A DNA stretch of 64,000 nucleotides from Aurifilum marmelostoma. Taxonomy: Eukaryota; Ascomycota; Sordariomycetes; Diaporthales; Cryphonectriaceae. Made by a program: the position numbers and the translations under genes. Below, piece after piece: positions 11,139 through 22,157 of the stretch (its first letter is position 1; every line of letters begins with the position of its first letter). The DNA is taken from the NCBI GenBank assembly GCA_027559495.1, contig JAMXSV010000005.1, forward strand, positions 186,001 to 250,000, given 5' to 3'. The notes below the pieces were generated by a model, which made no database searches, was not told the DNA's origin, and saw only the letters and a program-made list of their open reading frames with translations.

Positions 11139-12623
11139 ATTGCGAGGTCGTCGTATAGGTCGTGGTTCTTGGTCTTGTGTATAATGGAGGCAAAGAGGGG
11201 TTGCGGGTGGGGCAGACGATGATGACCTCGGGACAGCAGGCTGCGAGTGAGGGTTCCTCGTCATGATGGCTGAAGGAAAGATTAGAAATGGAGCGAGGGT
11301 GATATACAAGTATAAATACCTCTTTTGCATGCGAGGTGACTTTTGTGTGGTGTGATGGAGTCAAGGTTGGATTGGATGGTCGGAAAAAAGAGAGGGAGAG
11401 AGATGCAGTGTGTGTTACCACATCAGGACGAGGAAAGAGAGGGGTGTTGCACCACTATGCATAGCCCCTCCTTCCTCTGCTCCTACTACGTCTTTTCTCC
11501 TCCTTCTCCTCCTCCTCCTTCTCCCCCCCCTCCTCCTTTAGTTTCCTGCAGGTACAACAGCACTACCACGGCAGGTAATTTTCCGAGAAAGAAGAGTCAC
11601 ATTGATCTTCTTATTACTTGGTCGCTGCGAGTCAATTGGTGTACTCCTCTCTTGTTCTCGTTAAAGTCGTAGAGGAAACCGAGGTCCAACCCCCAAAGAG
11701 CCCTCAAATGCTCTCTCAATGTCATCCTGGATCTCCCTTAATAACGGTGAATCGTCTCTACTTGGGAGAGAATAGCAGTTCATACCCAGGTGGTCCTGCT
11801 GAAAGTACCTGTACCCTAACAATTGAGCCGGAATATCGGGCAGATACCCCATGGGCGTGGCGGGCCCGCTCTCCTTTTCCTGGAATAAACACGCTCCTGT
11901 TTCCGAGGATCAGCCTCCACGGTGCCGGTGGCAACGAGAGAGTGGATTCTGGGCCACTCGCTGAATGATTTTGACGGCAATAAAGAGAGGTAGAGATGGA
12001 GAGATAGATTGATCGTTACGCCTTATGACACGGGATGAAGACGAATCAACGGATCACTCCTCTCCGCCCACCTTCTGGAGCCTTAGCCTCACAGACCAGA
12101 GTCTACAATGCAGCCTCCTCATCTTACCGTCAAGAAATCTTGACACGTGTCTCCAGAGCTTCCTCTGTTGTTGCATCGTGGCAATATGGTCCGTCACCAT
12201 CAGCATTACTATATGACGACTCCTCAGAGCCGCGAAGGCCATGCTGCTTGGCCTCATCCTTCTACATACGATTCCCAACAAGAGACATAAGCGACAGTGT
12301 CATAACACCAGTGTCCGTCAGTTCTGTAGACGCCCCGCTTTTACCAACCCAGCTCAAAGTCCCTCTTGCGTCAGATTATCCAGAAACAGGGGAGAAAAGA
12401 AAGACAAAAATCAAAGACAAGAAAAGAATCAGAAAAGCCAGTATCCCGAACGCCCTCATGTCCAGTTGTAGCGTTGTACGCTGAAGAAATAAAAAGCAAG
12501 AAGGAGCCCCGATTGTGACAACCCCTCCAGGACCGGCCAGCGAGAACTAGCTCTTGTACAGGTCGACCAGGCCGGGCTGGCTGGCCGGACTGGCTGCTCC
12601 TCAGGCCGATGACAGAGCAGCCA
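11139..12623. other. Intergenic, polypyrimidine-rich
   Basis: This is the promoter side of beta-mannosidase and the 3' flank of the Rab gene. A CTC/CTT-rich tract with a C8 run lies at about 11490-11540. Reading frames are short and mutually overlapping; no gene is supported. Confidence 0.4.
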
Positions 12624-13707
12624 TTAACAACAGCCTCTTCTGTTCCTCCTCGCGCTCAGGGTGAACACGTCCTCCCACTCCCTCATCCCAACCCCAACAC
12701 CCCACTGGCCCCGGCTCTTGCCCCTCGCCCGGCCGGTCCTCCTGGCACCCATCTCGTCTGTGGTCAGGGCGCTCTTGATGCTCGCCCCGTCGCTGGCATT
12801 GCTATGCCACAGCCCGCCCGCGTCGCCGTACTGGATCCCGCTCATCGGGTCGTCCGGGTCGATCTCGCCCAGCTCGATCTTGGTGAGGATCATCCTCGCC
12901 AGCCGCGCGAACATCTCGTCTACCCCGTCCCCGCTGAACGCGCTGACCTCCATCGTGACTGGCACGTTGACACTGGACGCCCACCTGCTGGCCTCGCCCG
13001 CCGTGACCTCCCTCCCATCTGGCGCGATCGTCGCCCGCTGCTGGTGTGCGCCGCCGCCGCCATAACCCGGAGTGATGGTACTTCGACTCGTCGTGCTGCT
13101 GACGCTTCCCATTGAATAGCCCCCCGCTTGACCTTCTCCGGCGAGTGTGATGGTACTCGTTGAACCATAACTTGAGGGCGTCGGTGGTGGCATGCTCGTG
13201 TCTACAAGGTGGTTCGAGTCCGCAAGGTCGAGCTTGTTGCCTGCAAGCACTAGCGTGAGGTTCGGCGACGCGAGCGCGCGAGCGTCGTTGAGAAAGGGCT
13301 GTAGGTTGTTGAAGGAGGAGTGTGAGGTGATGTCGTAGATGAGGATGGCGCCGGCCGCGCCGCGGTAATAGGAGCGCGATACGGATCGGAAACGTTCGGT
13401 GCCGGCGGTGTCCCAGAGCTGTTTGTCGTCACCGGCCGTCAGCTTTGAGAACGGAGAGCTGGGGATGGATCAAGGAAGAGGAAGCAGAACAACAAGAAAA
13501 GGCAGGCGCTGGTCCCGGTCTCACCTGTAGCTTTATCCTCTTCCGCCTCGCGCCGGTGCCGACCTTGATGATCTTGGTCGCGAACTCGACGCCAATGGTC
13601 TGCGACGAGAGAACTCTCCACTCGTTCTTCACGAAGCGATGCAGCAGGCAGGACTTGCCAGTTCCGCTGGGTCCGAGTAATATAATTTTGGCCAAGTAGT
13701 CGTACAT
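12624..13707 (-). CDS. ypt4: Rab4/Ypt4-like small GTPase with long C-terminal insert
   Basis: Exons 13707-13525 and 13418-12624 give 325 residues. All G motifs are visible: P-loop GPSGTGKS, switch I with TIGVEF, WDTAG at the exon junction (KLQ|LWDTAG), GNKLD, and SAF as the G5 equivalent. The C terminus is GCC, a di-cysteine geranylgeranylation signal. Rab4-type proteins act in endosomal recycling. The protein is about 110 residues longer than a usual Rab because a Ser/Thr/Gly-rich insert follows GNKLD (about residues 155-215) and a polar tail precedes the Cys pair. A 3' splice site 24 nt further upstream would insert eight residues before WDTAG. I preferred the site restoring the canonical motif. 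Confidence 0.85.
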
Positions 13708-14571
13708 GCTGCCCAGCTCCTATGCACATGTGCCAACAGCCATCATCGTCAGCAGGGATCCCGAGCAGCGCGTGCCGCAGGGACGGTAATGCGACCTGAG
13801 CCGTACCTGGTCTCGAGCCGTGATGTTGCTCTCTTCGCTTGCGGCGGAGGAGCGCCGCGGTCTCGTCATCTTGATGTGGGTTTATTCGGGACGTCTTGTT
13901 TTTCTCGTTCAACAATGTCGCTGGTTTTGTGGATGCACCTCTCGCGGAGCAAGGGAGAGAGGGATGGACGGATGAATGGGGTTTATCGCGGAGAAGCAGG
14001 ATAAGACGAGTAGGATATAACTTGAGTACTTTTCTTGTTTCGCTATCTCATACACAACAGGCAAAAAAGAAGTCACACGACGGATATGTATGCAGGCGTG
14101 TATGCAGTGCTGCGTTATCAATCAGGGACTTAATTGTGGCATGCATTGGCGAAAGCGCTTCGAGATGCAGTGGGCGTCACCAGGTCCACTATTGGAGCCC
14201 CCACCCACGCCCCTAAGGCCGGCTACCTTGCCCCCTTGTGTCCCAATCGTTGTCCTCAAACCACGGCCTTCAGAAGCAGCCCGCCCCGTTTCAGGTCCCA
14301 CCGCCAGGTGCTTATCACCCAGATTTAGCACCACACACGCTATCTACAGGGGTGTCATCACCCGCGGCTCAGGCGGTCCATCGCCTGCTTAGCAGTCATG
14401 GTTAGACAGTGAACCGCAGCAATGGACCTCGGCTGGGGCGTATCCTGTGGATTGGCCCTCATGACCCTCGTCCTCTGACCGCGACTTGTTCTCGAAAGAT
14501 CCAACAATGACTTGGCGAGACATCCACTGTTTCTTAGTATACATGCAGGAGAGGAGCTGCTGCCGTTCACA
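13708..14571. other. Divergent promoter region, Rab / SDR
   Basis: The two genes diverge from this 0.86-kb stretch. I see no coding region or clear regulatory motif. Confidence 0.4.
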
Positions 14572-15502
14572 ATGAAGATTTCAGGTCGTACCTTTGTGAT
14601 ATCTGGCGGGTAAGTCTTCCCTTCTTCCAGGTCCCTCTTCAGCTACAGAGAGAGCACTGCAATCACATGCCAAGAGGCACAGCGAGAGTAACATTGTGAT
14701 GCTGTACTGACTGTGCTCTGTTTCTCTCCCCCTCAGGGCTTCTGGTCTCGGGCGCGCAACAGCCCTCGAGCTCGCCCAACACGGCGGAAACATTTCGATC
14801 CTCGACCTGAACGAGGACGCAGGCGCCGAGCTTGTGAAGCAGCTAGGCGGCGAATCGCGGGCCAAGTTCTTCCCCGTCGATGTGACAGACACAGAGAGCA
14901 TAGCAGCGGCCGTGGAGGGGACGACGCAGTGGGTGAGCAAGACGGGCGCCCCACTGGGCGGCATTATACCGGCCGCCGGCGTTGGCAACCCAGGCCTGAT
15001 TCTCGACGGCAAGCACAGGCCGCTCTCGCTCCAGTCCATCGATTTCGTCCTCAACATCAACCTGCGTGGCACCCTCGACGTGCTCCGGCAGTTCCTCCCT
15101 CTCCTCGCGAAGAGCCCGGCCTCGCCCACGGCACACGGTGACCCGGAACACGGCGTCGTCGTCATGGTCGCCTCCGCCGCTGCCTTTGACGGCCAGATGG
15201 GCCAGACGGCCTACGCCGCCTCTAAGGGCGCCGTCGCGAGCATGACCCTACCCCTGACGAGGGATTTGTCGCGCTTCGGGATCCGCGTTGTTACCATTGC
15301 ACCCGGAACGTTCGAGACACCCATGACGGCCATGATGAGCGATAAGGTCAGGACAAGTCTCGAGAAGAGCATGGAATTCCCCAAACGAGGCGGCACGGGC
15401 GAGGAGTTTGCGGCCTTGGTCAGGAGCTGCGTGGGAAACGTCATGTTAAATGGAACCGTCATCAGATTGGACGGAGGCTCGAGGATGCCGAGCCGGTTGT
15501 AA
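14572..15502 (+). CDS. SDR, 3-hydroxyacyl-CoA dehydrogenase type 2-like
   Basis: Exons 14572-14609 and 14737-15502 join in phase to 267 residues, with the intron (GTAAGT..CTCAG) splitting the NAD-binding Gly motif GGASGLG. This is a classical short-chain dehydrogenase. It has an acidic residue after beta-2 (LDLNED), which favours NAD(H), then AAGVGN, a catalytic Ser in VASAAAFDG, the YAASK catalytic Tyr-Lys pair, and APGTFETPM after beta-6. Overall order and length match type-2 3-hydroxyacyl-CoA dehydrogenase / 17-beta-HSD10, which acts in mitochondrial or peroxisomal beta-oxidation. No clear presequence or C-terminal SKL-type signal is visible (it ends SRL, a plausible PTS1 variant), which slightly favours peroxisomes. 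Confidence 0.88.
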
Positions 15503-16438
15503 TCATTAATGCACAATCATGTCTTTTGGAACCAAGATATACTCTGTACCTACTATGTACTCATGCGTTTACTCCAGCCGTGCGCGAGATGCCATGCATC
15601 GTAGCCGAAGTGCGCAACACGACTGCAATTATGCTTCTCGATACTAATGGCAGTCCGATATTTCTGAGGAGCTTGGGGGACGACTCTACGAAAATTGAAA
15701 ATCACAAGAACCGAAGTAGCTCAACCTTGAACCGGCATTTGGCACGTTGCTTTTGCAAATACATGATGATTCACTGGAATATCGAAAGCTCGTCTTGGGA
15801 ACAGCTCGACAATAAGGCGCAATATATGCTAGATGTCAGACCCGTATCTGTACCACGACGAGCGACTTGAACATCGCGGCTTTTTCAAGGCCTGGTTTCG
15901 ATCTACGGCACGAAGACTGTCGAGGCAGCCTCAGAATCCCCGGATATGGAGTGCTCCCGCGGGCGCATCCGAGCAGACTTTGCTAGCCGAGGGTGATTCA
16001 CGGGGAAGGCCACAGCGGAGCGGGCAGCACATGAGCGGCAGACGAATCGGAATCGAACGATAGGGCGCATTCAATCGCTTGTTTGGCGAAGGCGGCAGGC
16101 GTTGAACACATGATGATTCAGCTGCGTCGAACCGTGGGCATAGTCGAGAAAAAGGGATGTCATTTTTGAAAGGTCTCAACATCGGCAAGATGCATTTCCG
16201 TGCCGTCTAAACTCCATGGAACATCACCGATGGTGTCCGATGTTCCTATGTCCACCCAACCCGAGAGATGCCAAACAAACAACTGAAGCCCTGCAGAGTG
16301 GGATCGATCAGCGAAACTGCGCCTCGTATCGTCCACACCGCCATTAGACGGCATGGAATGGTTCGTCCCAGTGCAACCTAAGCGTACCTGATTCACGTTC
16401 CCAAGCTTCGCTGCGCCGCCGCCCAAATTTTTCCCAAT
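15503..16438. other. Convergent intergenic region
   Basis: The 115-codon frame at 15526-15870 has no family features. I see no repeat or RNA gene here. Confidence 0.4.
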
Positions 16439-16840
16439 TTATCGCTGCGCGGACCAGACATTCTTAACGAGACCGTCACGCTGGGCCAGGCGGTTGAAAG
16501 CATCATCGGACTCGCCCATGGCACGGACGAAACCGCAGAGGGCGTAGACGTGGTTCTCGCCGGGGACGGCACGGCCGGACTCGTCAACCTTGGCGACGGA
16601 GATCTGGACGGAGGCGTGGTCCTTGGCCTTGATGATGCGGTTGGTGGCAGAGCACTTGCGAGGGACATAGCTATTCGAGCGGAAAAGAATTGAAAGTCAG
16701 CATTTGTTGTAGGCCTCAGTCATGTGTGTATTGACGTGTGCCTGTGTCTGCGGTATTCCTCCTCTTCGGATTTTTGAGTGCTGAAAATCCCAGCATGGTG
16801 TTGCTTACAGGTCCACGATCTCGCCACGGTCGTTCTCCAT
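16439..16840 (-). CDS. rps21: 40S ribosomal protein eS21
   Basis: Exons 16840-16809 (32 nt) and 16670-16439 join through a GTAAGC..ATAG intron to 87 residues, exactly the usual length of eukaryotic eS21. The protein begins MENDRGEIVDLYVPRKCSAT, and its DHASVQI, VDESGR and CGFVRAMGESDD segments are characteristic. It is a structural protein of the cytosolic small subunit. The first coding exon is very short and the intron lies early, a common arrangement for fungal ribosomal protein genes. It is transcribed divergently from SLX4. Confidence 0.97.
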
Positions 16841-17302
16841 TTTGACTGTTTGGTTGAGAGATCTGACTGAGGTCGGTTTGTTTTGGTGAGGGTTGCAAGG
16901 TGCAAGAATCGTCCAGTCGTCAGTATCCGGGGGGGTCCAATCGTCAGTGGTGGTGATGGTGTTTGGTTAGAATTTGACAGTGGGACTTCGAATTTTGTGT
17001 GAGGTGGTCCGAGCGCCCACCTTCCCGCCCACCAGATTGGTGGGGCTTGCATGCTGAGTCATCTAGCAGCAGTTTCTTTCGTTCCCCAACCCCTGTCTCC
17101 TCCGGCAAGAAGTCGCAGGTCAGCTGAGCTCGCGTTGATTTGCCGCCGGGCGTCAATTGGGTGGATCCCCCCCAGGGCAAGTCGTCACATGCATCATGCA
17201 GCCCAATCCAAACTGTCGACCTTTACATTGCTGTTGTTCAATTGCTCTCGACGCGCATGGCGCGCTCGCTGTCTGCCTTTGAGCCCCGTCGCACCGTTCA
17301 GA
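16841..17302. promoter_or_regulatory. Divergent promoter, rps21 / slx4
   Basis: Only 462 bases separate the two start codons, so both promoters must share this stretch or overlap the 5' UTRs. An open frame continues upstream of the SLX4 ATG to 17051 but looks like UTR. Confidence 0.45.
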
Positions 17303-20084
17303 ATGGCAGACAGCGGCCCGTGGTCATCGCCGACGCGTCCTGCGCTGCATGACCATCTTATGATGCTGTCGTCCTCGCCCTTCCCAGACATACAAGATTT
17401 GGTCGTTAAGAAGCCAAAAACCCACAAGTTAAAGTCTGGAAGTGCTGCGGCACCGATACCTTCCAACGCGACTAAGACCTTTACACGTGCCTCTGCTCTA
17501 CTTGCTGCCCAGGCAGCTGGCGACGACTCCTTCGATCCGATCGACGAGCCAGAACCATTGCCCGCCAAGAAGGCGCCGGCTAAACGCTCGCCAAAACCAG
17601 CTTCAGGTGCTACAAAACCGTCTGCGGCGCCGAAGCGAGCTGCAAAGGAGGTCATTGTCCTATCCTCGGATGGCGTTACCCCCGATAGTGCCCAGCCTGA
17701 GGATTCCAATGCTGCCGTGGCAGAAGGTCGAAAAGCTGAAGAGGTCGAGGACAACGAAGTGCAGGGCACACCTTTAAAAGCGAAGCCATGGAGAAAATAC
17801 AAGGTTGCAGGAGAAAGCAGTCCCACGGCAGAGAAAGAGGAGGAGAACGTAGTTGATGCAGCGAAATCATCGGCAAATACCAAGAAGCCTATGAAAGAAC
17901 CTGGGACTGTGAGCAGGAAAACCTCGAAAGAGACTGGCCTGGAAGAGCAGCCTCAACGCAAGGGAAAGTCGGCACGATCTACAACTCCCGAGCCCATCAA
18001 CCTGGAGCCTGCAGTACAGAGGAGACTGGACTGGACACCTCCGCCGCAAGACTCTACTCGTGCAGCAGGTGAGATTGGTCATGCTGATTGGTCATTGAAC
18101 GTCCTCACGCCGGACGATGGAAGCCCAAATACCGTTGCACAAGACACCTTCCAGAAGCTGCATGACAAATTTGGCCACAGAGTGGAGGCTGAGGACTTGC
18201 CTACACCTCAACAGCCGCCTACAAATATTCTCGGGAAAAGCAAGGTCATTGACCTGATTTCTACTAATCACCGCTCTGGGTCAACTGAGTCAGGTCGCAA
18301 CCCTTCGCCGGTGAAGGAGAAGGCGCCAAAGAAGAAACCCCTCACAATCACGGAATTGGCTACGGCCCCATATGCGGTCAAGAATGCCGCATCTGCGGAC
18401 AGTCTGCCCAGAGAAGACTCTCTTCTCGAATATTTTCGGGTTGATGGTTCAGATCAGGATACTACAAAAACCGCAGGGGGGAAAGGGCAAGGGCAGAGCT
18501 GCAAAGGTGACCAAGAGCAAAAAGAAGGCTCAGCCGAAGAAGCCAGTGCTTTTGTCACCACGTACAGCGATGAAACGATCAGCTGCCCAGGATTTTGTGT
18601 TTGGAACGTCGAGCCAACTAGCCCGTGAAAAATCACCGACACTGCTCAGGGATTTGCACGAGGCCTTGAAAGCCTCGACCATGTCCATGAACGAAGAGGA
18701 CCCTTCCGGCAGCTCTGGCGAAGTCTCGAAACCCGAGAGGCCAGGTAGGGGTCTTTGGTCGGTGAGCGCAAGGGACCAAGCCGGGGAAATGGTGAATGTC
18801 GAGGTTATTGACCTGATCGACTCCTCCGAATTTCCGGAAGACGACGCGATTTTAGACCCGTGGAAACAATTGACTCCGGAACCGGTTGCGGCCAAACCTG
18901 GGACATCGGGATCATCCGCACTTGAACTTGGCGCAAAGCGCGTCATCGCAGACTCACAATCCCATGTGCAAGAATCAACTTTTCCCATAATGCAGCGCAG
19001 GATTACTATAAACACTGCCGCCGCGAAACCTCCACCCGTCTCAACGGAGTCTTTTCCTCTGCTTACGGACCTGCTAGAACACGAAATGCCTCCGCCCAGC
19101 AACCAACAGCAGACTCAGGAAGAGAGGGCGTCATCCTCGGCCAGGACGACATCCGGGCCACATAAGCCGCGCCCAAATTTTGAACTGTTCACTGATGCAA
19201 AGCTGGCCAAGGAGGTCTCGAAGTTTGGGTTCAAGGCCGTCAAGACCAGAAATGCCATGGTCTCTCTGTTAGATCAGTGCTGGAGAAGTCAGAACCAACA
19301 GACTCTAGGCCAGGCAACATCTTTCTCGACAAGCTCTGTTCTCAACAGTCCGAAGCGTAAGCAGCCAGCATCGCCCAAAGAGGCTTCAGCCGCGTCAGCT
19401 CCACCAGCAAAAAAGCCGCGCGGCAGGCCCAAGAAGGCTGCTGCGAGAGATGTTGATGACAACAAGCTGGGACGGGATGCTCAAACAGTGAAGGACGCAA
19501 GACTGGGCGATGAGCCCACAACACCTAAAAAGCGCGGTCGACCAAGGAAAAAGGATGTTGTTGTCGCAGTAGAGAAGCCAGCTGCGCCTATGCCACCCCC
19601 ACCGCCGTCCCCCAAGCGCAGACGGGGAACGTCGACACCAAAACGGAAAAAGACGGCAACTCGACTAGTTTATGAGATTCTAGACTCCGACCCCGATAAT
19701 GAAGGGGACACCGGTTTGTCATCGCCTGAACAGCAATTTTCGCCTGCTAGTAACGGCCATGTTGCTATCAGCGACGATACAGAGATCTCACTCAACCTCA
19801 GCGAGTCGGATCAGCAATCTGAACTTTACAACCTCATCACGAGAGCAGTCACATCTGCGCCCCGCACGACGGACCCTTTGGAGCCGTCCTGGCACGAGAA
19901 GATGTTGATGTACGATCCGATCATCCTCGAGGACCTGACGGCGTGGTTGAATTCGGGTCAACTGACGAGGGTCGGGCATGACGGCGAGGTGTCGCCACAG
20001 GCAGTGAAGAAGTGGTGTGAGTCAAGAAGCATATGCTGTCTCTGGAAAGTGAACGTGCACGGCAAGGAGAGAAAGCGGTTCTAA
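17303..20084 (+). CDS. slx4: SLX4 structure-specific nuclease scaffold (one-base frameshift)
   Basis: With one base removed from the G6 run 18476-18481, the region encodes 926 residues in one exon; as given, the frame breaks near codon 392. SLX4 binds and activates the SLX1 nuclease in resolving branched DNA in the nucleus. Visible features are an Asp/Ser-rich N-terminal half with several VIDLIS/VIDLID motifs (possible SUMO-interacting sites), DFVFGTSSQLA before SPTLLRDLH, two AT-hooks (near residues 703-712 and 742-749), and a C-terminal conserved domain (about 835-926). That domain runs from PSWHEKMLMYDP to CCLWKVNVHGKERKRF and forms the SLX1-binding end. The start at 17303 was chosen over the open frame beginning at 17051. 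The break may be real or a homopolymer error. Confidence 0.9.
18476..18481 (+). repeat. G6 run at the SLX4 frameshift
   Basis: Upstream frame reads ..DTTKTAGGKG and the downstream frame reads ..GGKGKGRAAKVTK. The two become one continuous protein if the run has five G. Confidence 0.7.
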
Positions 20085-20352
20085 GGAGCATAGCAATGTT
20101 TTACCAGGGGGCTGTGTGGTTTTTGAGGAGGATCGCGGATACGGACCACCATTTTCTTATCTCTAGCGCGGAGGAGCATGTTGCACAATTTTTCTTTCTT
20201 TTCTTTGCTCTTGAGGCGCTGGAATCATTGGGGTATTCAAGCATAAATTTATGATGCACCAACGACTGAATTGAAACGTGGGCGCCCTCTTCGTCCAATG
20301 CCGCACCGTCTTGTCTATATGCACAATAAGTGTTTATCGGTCTACATCTCCT

Positions 20353-21828
20353 CTATAACCTCGAATTATCACCCTGGTCTCTTGCCTCCTTCTCCTTGGC
20401 CTCCCTTTCCTCCCTCAGAACCTCGACCCTATCTCGAACCTCGACATTCCTCGGCCCCTCCTTGCCGAAGTTCACCAACACCACTCTCTCGAAGTCCCCG
20501 CCCCTCCCCGTCCCCTTGAGCTCCAGACCAGGCTTGTCCAGCCCCAACACAACCCTCTTGTCGCCCGCCCGCACAAACAGCACAGTCGGGCTCATGACTT
20601 TCTCGGTCCATGGGATCAAAGCCGTAGGGTGAACTTTCCTGCTGCTGCTACTGCCCTCGTCGTCCGCCACCGCCGCCGCCTGCTGCTCTTCCCCCGGCAC
20701 TCTCGTGATGAACTCGAGCAGCGCCCTCCTCTGCGCCTCGTACGTCGCCCGCGGATCCCCACCACCTGCACCACCGCCCACGGAGTCAAACACCCGCGCC
20801 ACCATGGTCAGCAGGAACAGCTGCGGCGGGAACAGGACAATCTCGCCCCGGTCCTGCCTGGCCAGCCACTCGGCCGCAGGCGCAAACGTGGCAGCCGTGT
20901 GCTCGACGCCGCCATCGCTGGTGGGCGTCGTCGCCACCACACTGTCTTGTCCTCCTGCCCCCGTCACCGCAGGTGAGGAAAAGGGCATGGCAAACAGGTA
21001 CATCTGCGTGGTGAAGCGCCTCGGCACGTTGGGCGGGGTGATCCAGCGGGTGAAGGGGACGAGGTCGCCCACGCAGGGCACGGCGTGGAGGTCGGACTCT
21101 ACCCAGCGGGCAAAGTGCAGCTCGTCTGCGTGCACGGCCTTGCGGGCGCGGGATGTGGTGGCGGCTGCGTCGTCATCATCGTTTCCCAGATTGACCAGGG
21201 CATCGGTCCCGGGCCGGCGGGCGAGGAGGATGCCTGACTCTTCAAAGGTCTCGCGGATGGCGGCGAGGCGGTAGGCGGGTCCGTCGACGTGGTAGGATGG
21301 TGTGTCTGGGGTGGAGGAGAGGGGAGGGTCGTGGAAGGGGGAGAGGTTCCCGCCTGGGAAGACGTGGGCGGAGGGGAAGGAGGTGGAGGTCTGGACGCGG
21401 TGGAGGAGGAGGATCTCGTTGGTAGGGGAGAGGAGGATGACGCTTGCGCTGGGGCGTGGCGGGGCAGGGGTGGTTTTGGGCTTTTTCAAGGCGTGGTCGG
21501 TGGACGAGGAGGAGGAGGAGGAGGAGGAAGAGTGCCTCGTCTGGGTTGGGGATTGTCTGGTGGGCATGCTGGGCGATGGCAATGGTGTTGATGTTGGTGT
21601 TTGTCGTGTAGGCGCAGTCCTCGGGGTGACGAAGAAAGAAGAGGAATGCAGTCTACGGCGTGAGGACGATGTCGCAGGCGATATGCACGATGCAATCTTA
21701 TGATAATGAGTTGTCGACGGGCGAGTTATGGACAGTAGAAGTGGTATATGAGCTCCTACTACTGCTGGATTCCGCAAAGAAGTAATGGCCACACGACTTC
21801 CAGTGCGGAAATAAAGCGGAGTATCCAT
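20353..21828 (-). CDS. Nudix hydrolase (NUDT19 / CoA diphosphatase-like)
   Basis: A single exon of 491 residues. The Nudix domain starts near residue 128 (SASVILLSPTNEILLLHRV), followed by FPGG and the Nudix box AAIRETFEESGILL, where the RE..EE residues bind Mg2+. The arrangement, with a long spacer between the FPGG strand and the box and a C-terminal region with TRWITP, matches the NUDT19/RP2p type. That type cleaves CoA or acyl-CoA, usually in peroxisomes or mitochondria. The first ~87 residues are Arg/Ser/Thr-rich and include RRRLHSSSFF, like a mitochondrial presequence. A second ATG at 21567 would give a shorter form without it. The C terminus is NSRL, a weak PTS1-like end. Substrate assignment is by family only. 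Confidence 0.85.
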   Translation of the reverse strand: MDTPLYFRTGSRVAITSLRNPAVVGAHIPLLLSITRPSTTHYHKIASCISPATSSSRRRLHSSSFFVTPRTAPTRQTPTSTPLPSPSMPTRQSPTQTRHSSSSSSSSSSTDHALKKPKTTPAPPRPSASVILLSPTNEILLLHRVQTSTSFPSAHVFPGGNLSPFHDPPLSSTPDTPSYHVDGPAYRLAAIRETFEESGILLARRPGTDALVNLGNDDDDAAATTSRARKAVHADELHFARWVESDLHAVPCVGDLVPFTRWITPPNVPRRFTTQMYLFAMPFSSPAVTGAGGQDSVVATTPTSDGGVEHTAATFAPAAEWLARQDRGEIVLFPPQLFLLTMVARVFDSVGGGAGGGDPRATYEAQRRALLEFITRVPGEEQQAAAVADDEGSSSSRKVHPTALIPWTEKVMSPTVLFVRAGDKRVVLGLDKPGLELKGTGRGGDFERVVLVNFGKEGPRNVEVRDRVEVLREEREAKEKEARDQGDNSRL

Positions 21829-22157
21829 TAGAACGAGACATGTGCTTTTGCCATCCAGCCATAGGATTTAGCTGGACTAGGTGAGCGAGTGAGTGCGTGC
21901 TTGTGAGTGAATAGGAACTGCAGGCATATGAGGAGAACGTGGGCCATCACCGCGTTCAGCCGAGGTCCAGTGAGTCGACGAGGAATGTGCTGTGGAAACG
22001 ATCCCTGCCTACAGTAGCATCTCCATGACAGCGACGGCCGTTCAATTTGTTGATTCATTTTGGAGAACTTCAGATAGTTCCTTCAGATAGACAAATCAAT
22101 ACTGTATCAATGCTTGTGTAAATTATTAAAAATTATCAATGAATACCTTCTATGTCT
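21829..22157. other. Intergenic
   Basis: This is the promoter side of the Nudix gene and 3' flank of the MFS gene; nothing else is seen. Confidence 0.4.

Noticed and set aside
17051..17302. Earlier start for SLX4
   Set aside because: The extra 84 residues are low-quality, Arg/Ser/Leu-rich and read like a 5' UTR; 17303 gives a sensible N terminus.
18438..18460. Tiny GT..AG intron to explain the SLX4 frame change
   Set aside because: About 20 nt is far too short for a fungal intron; the G6 run is the simpler explanation.
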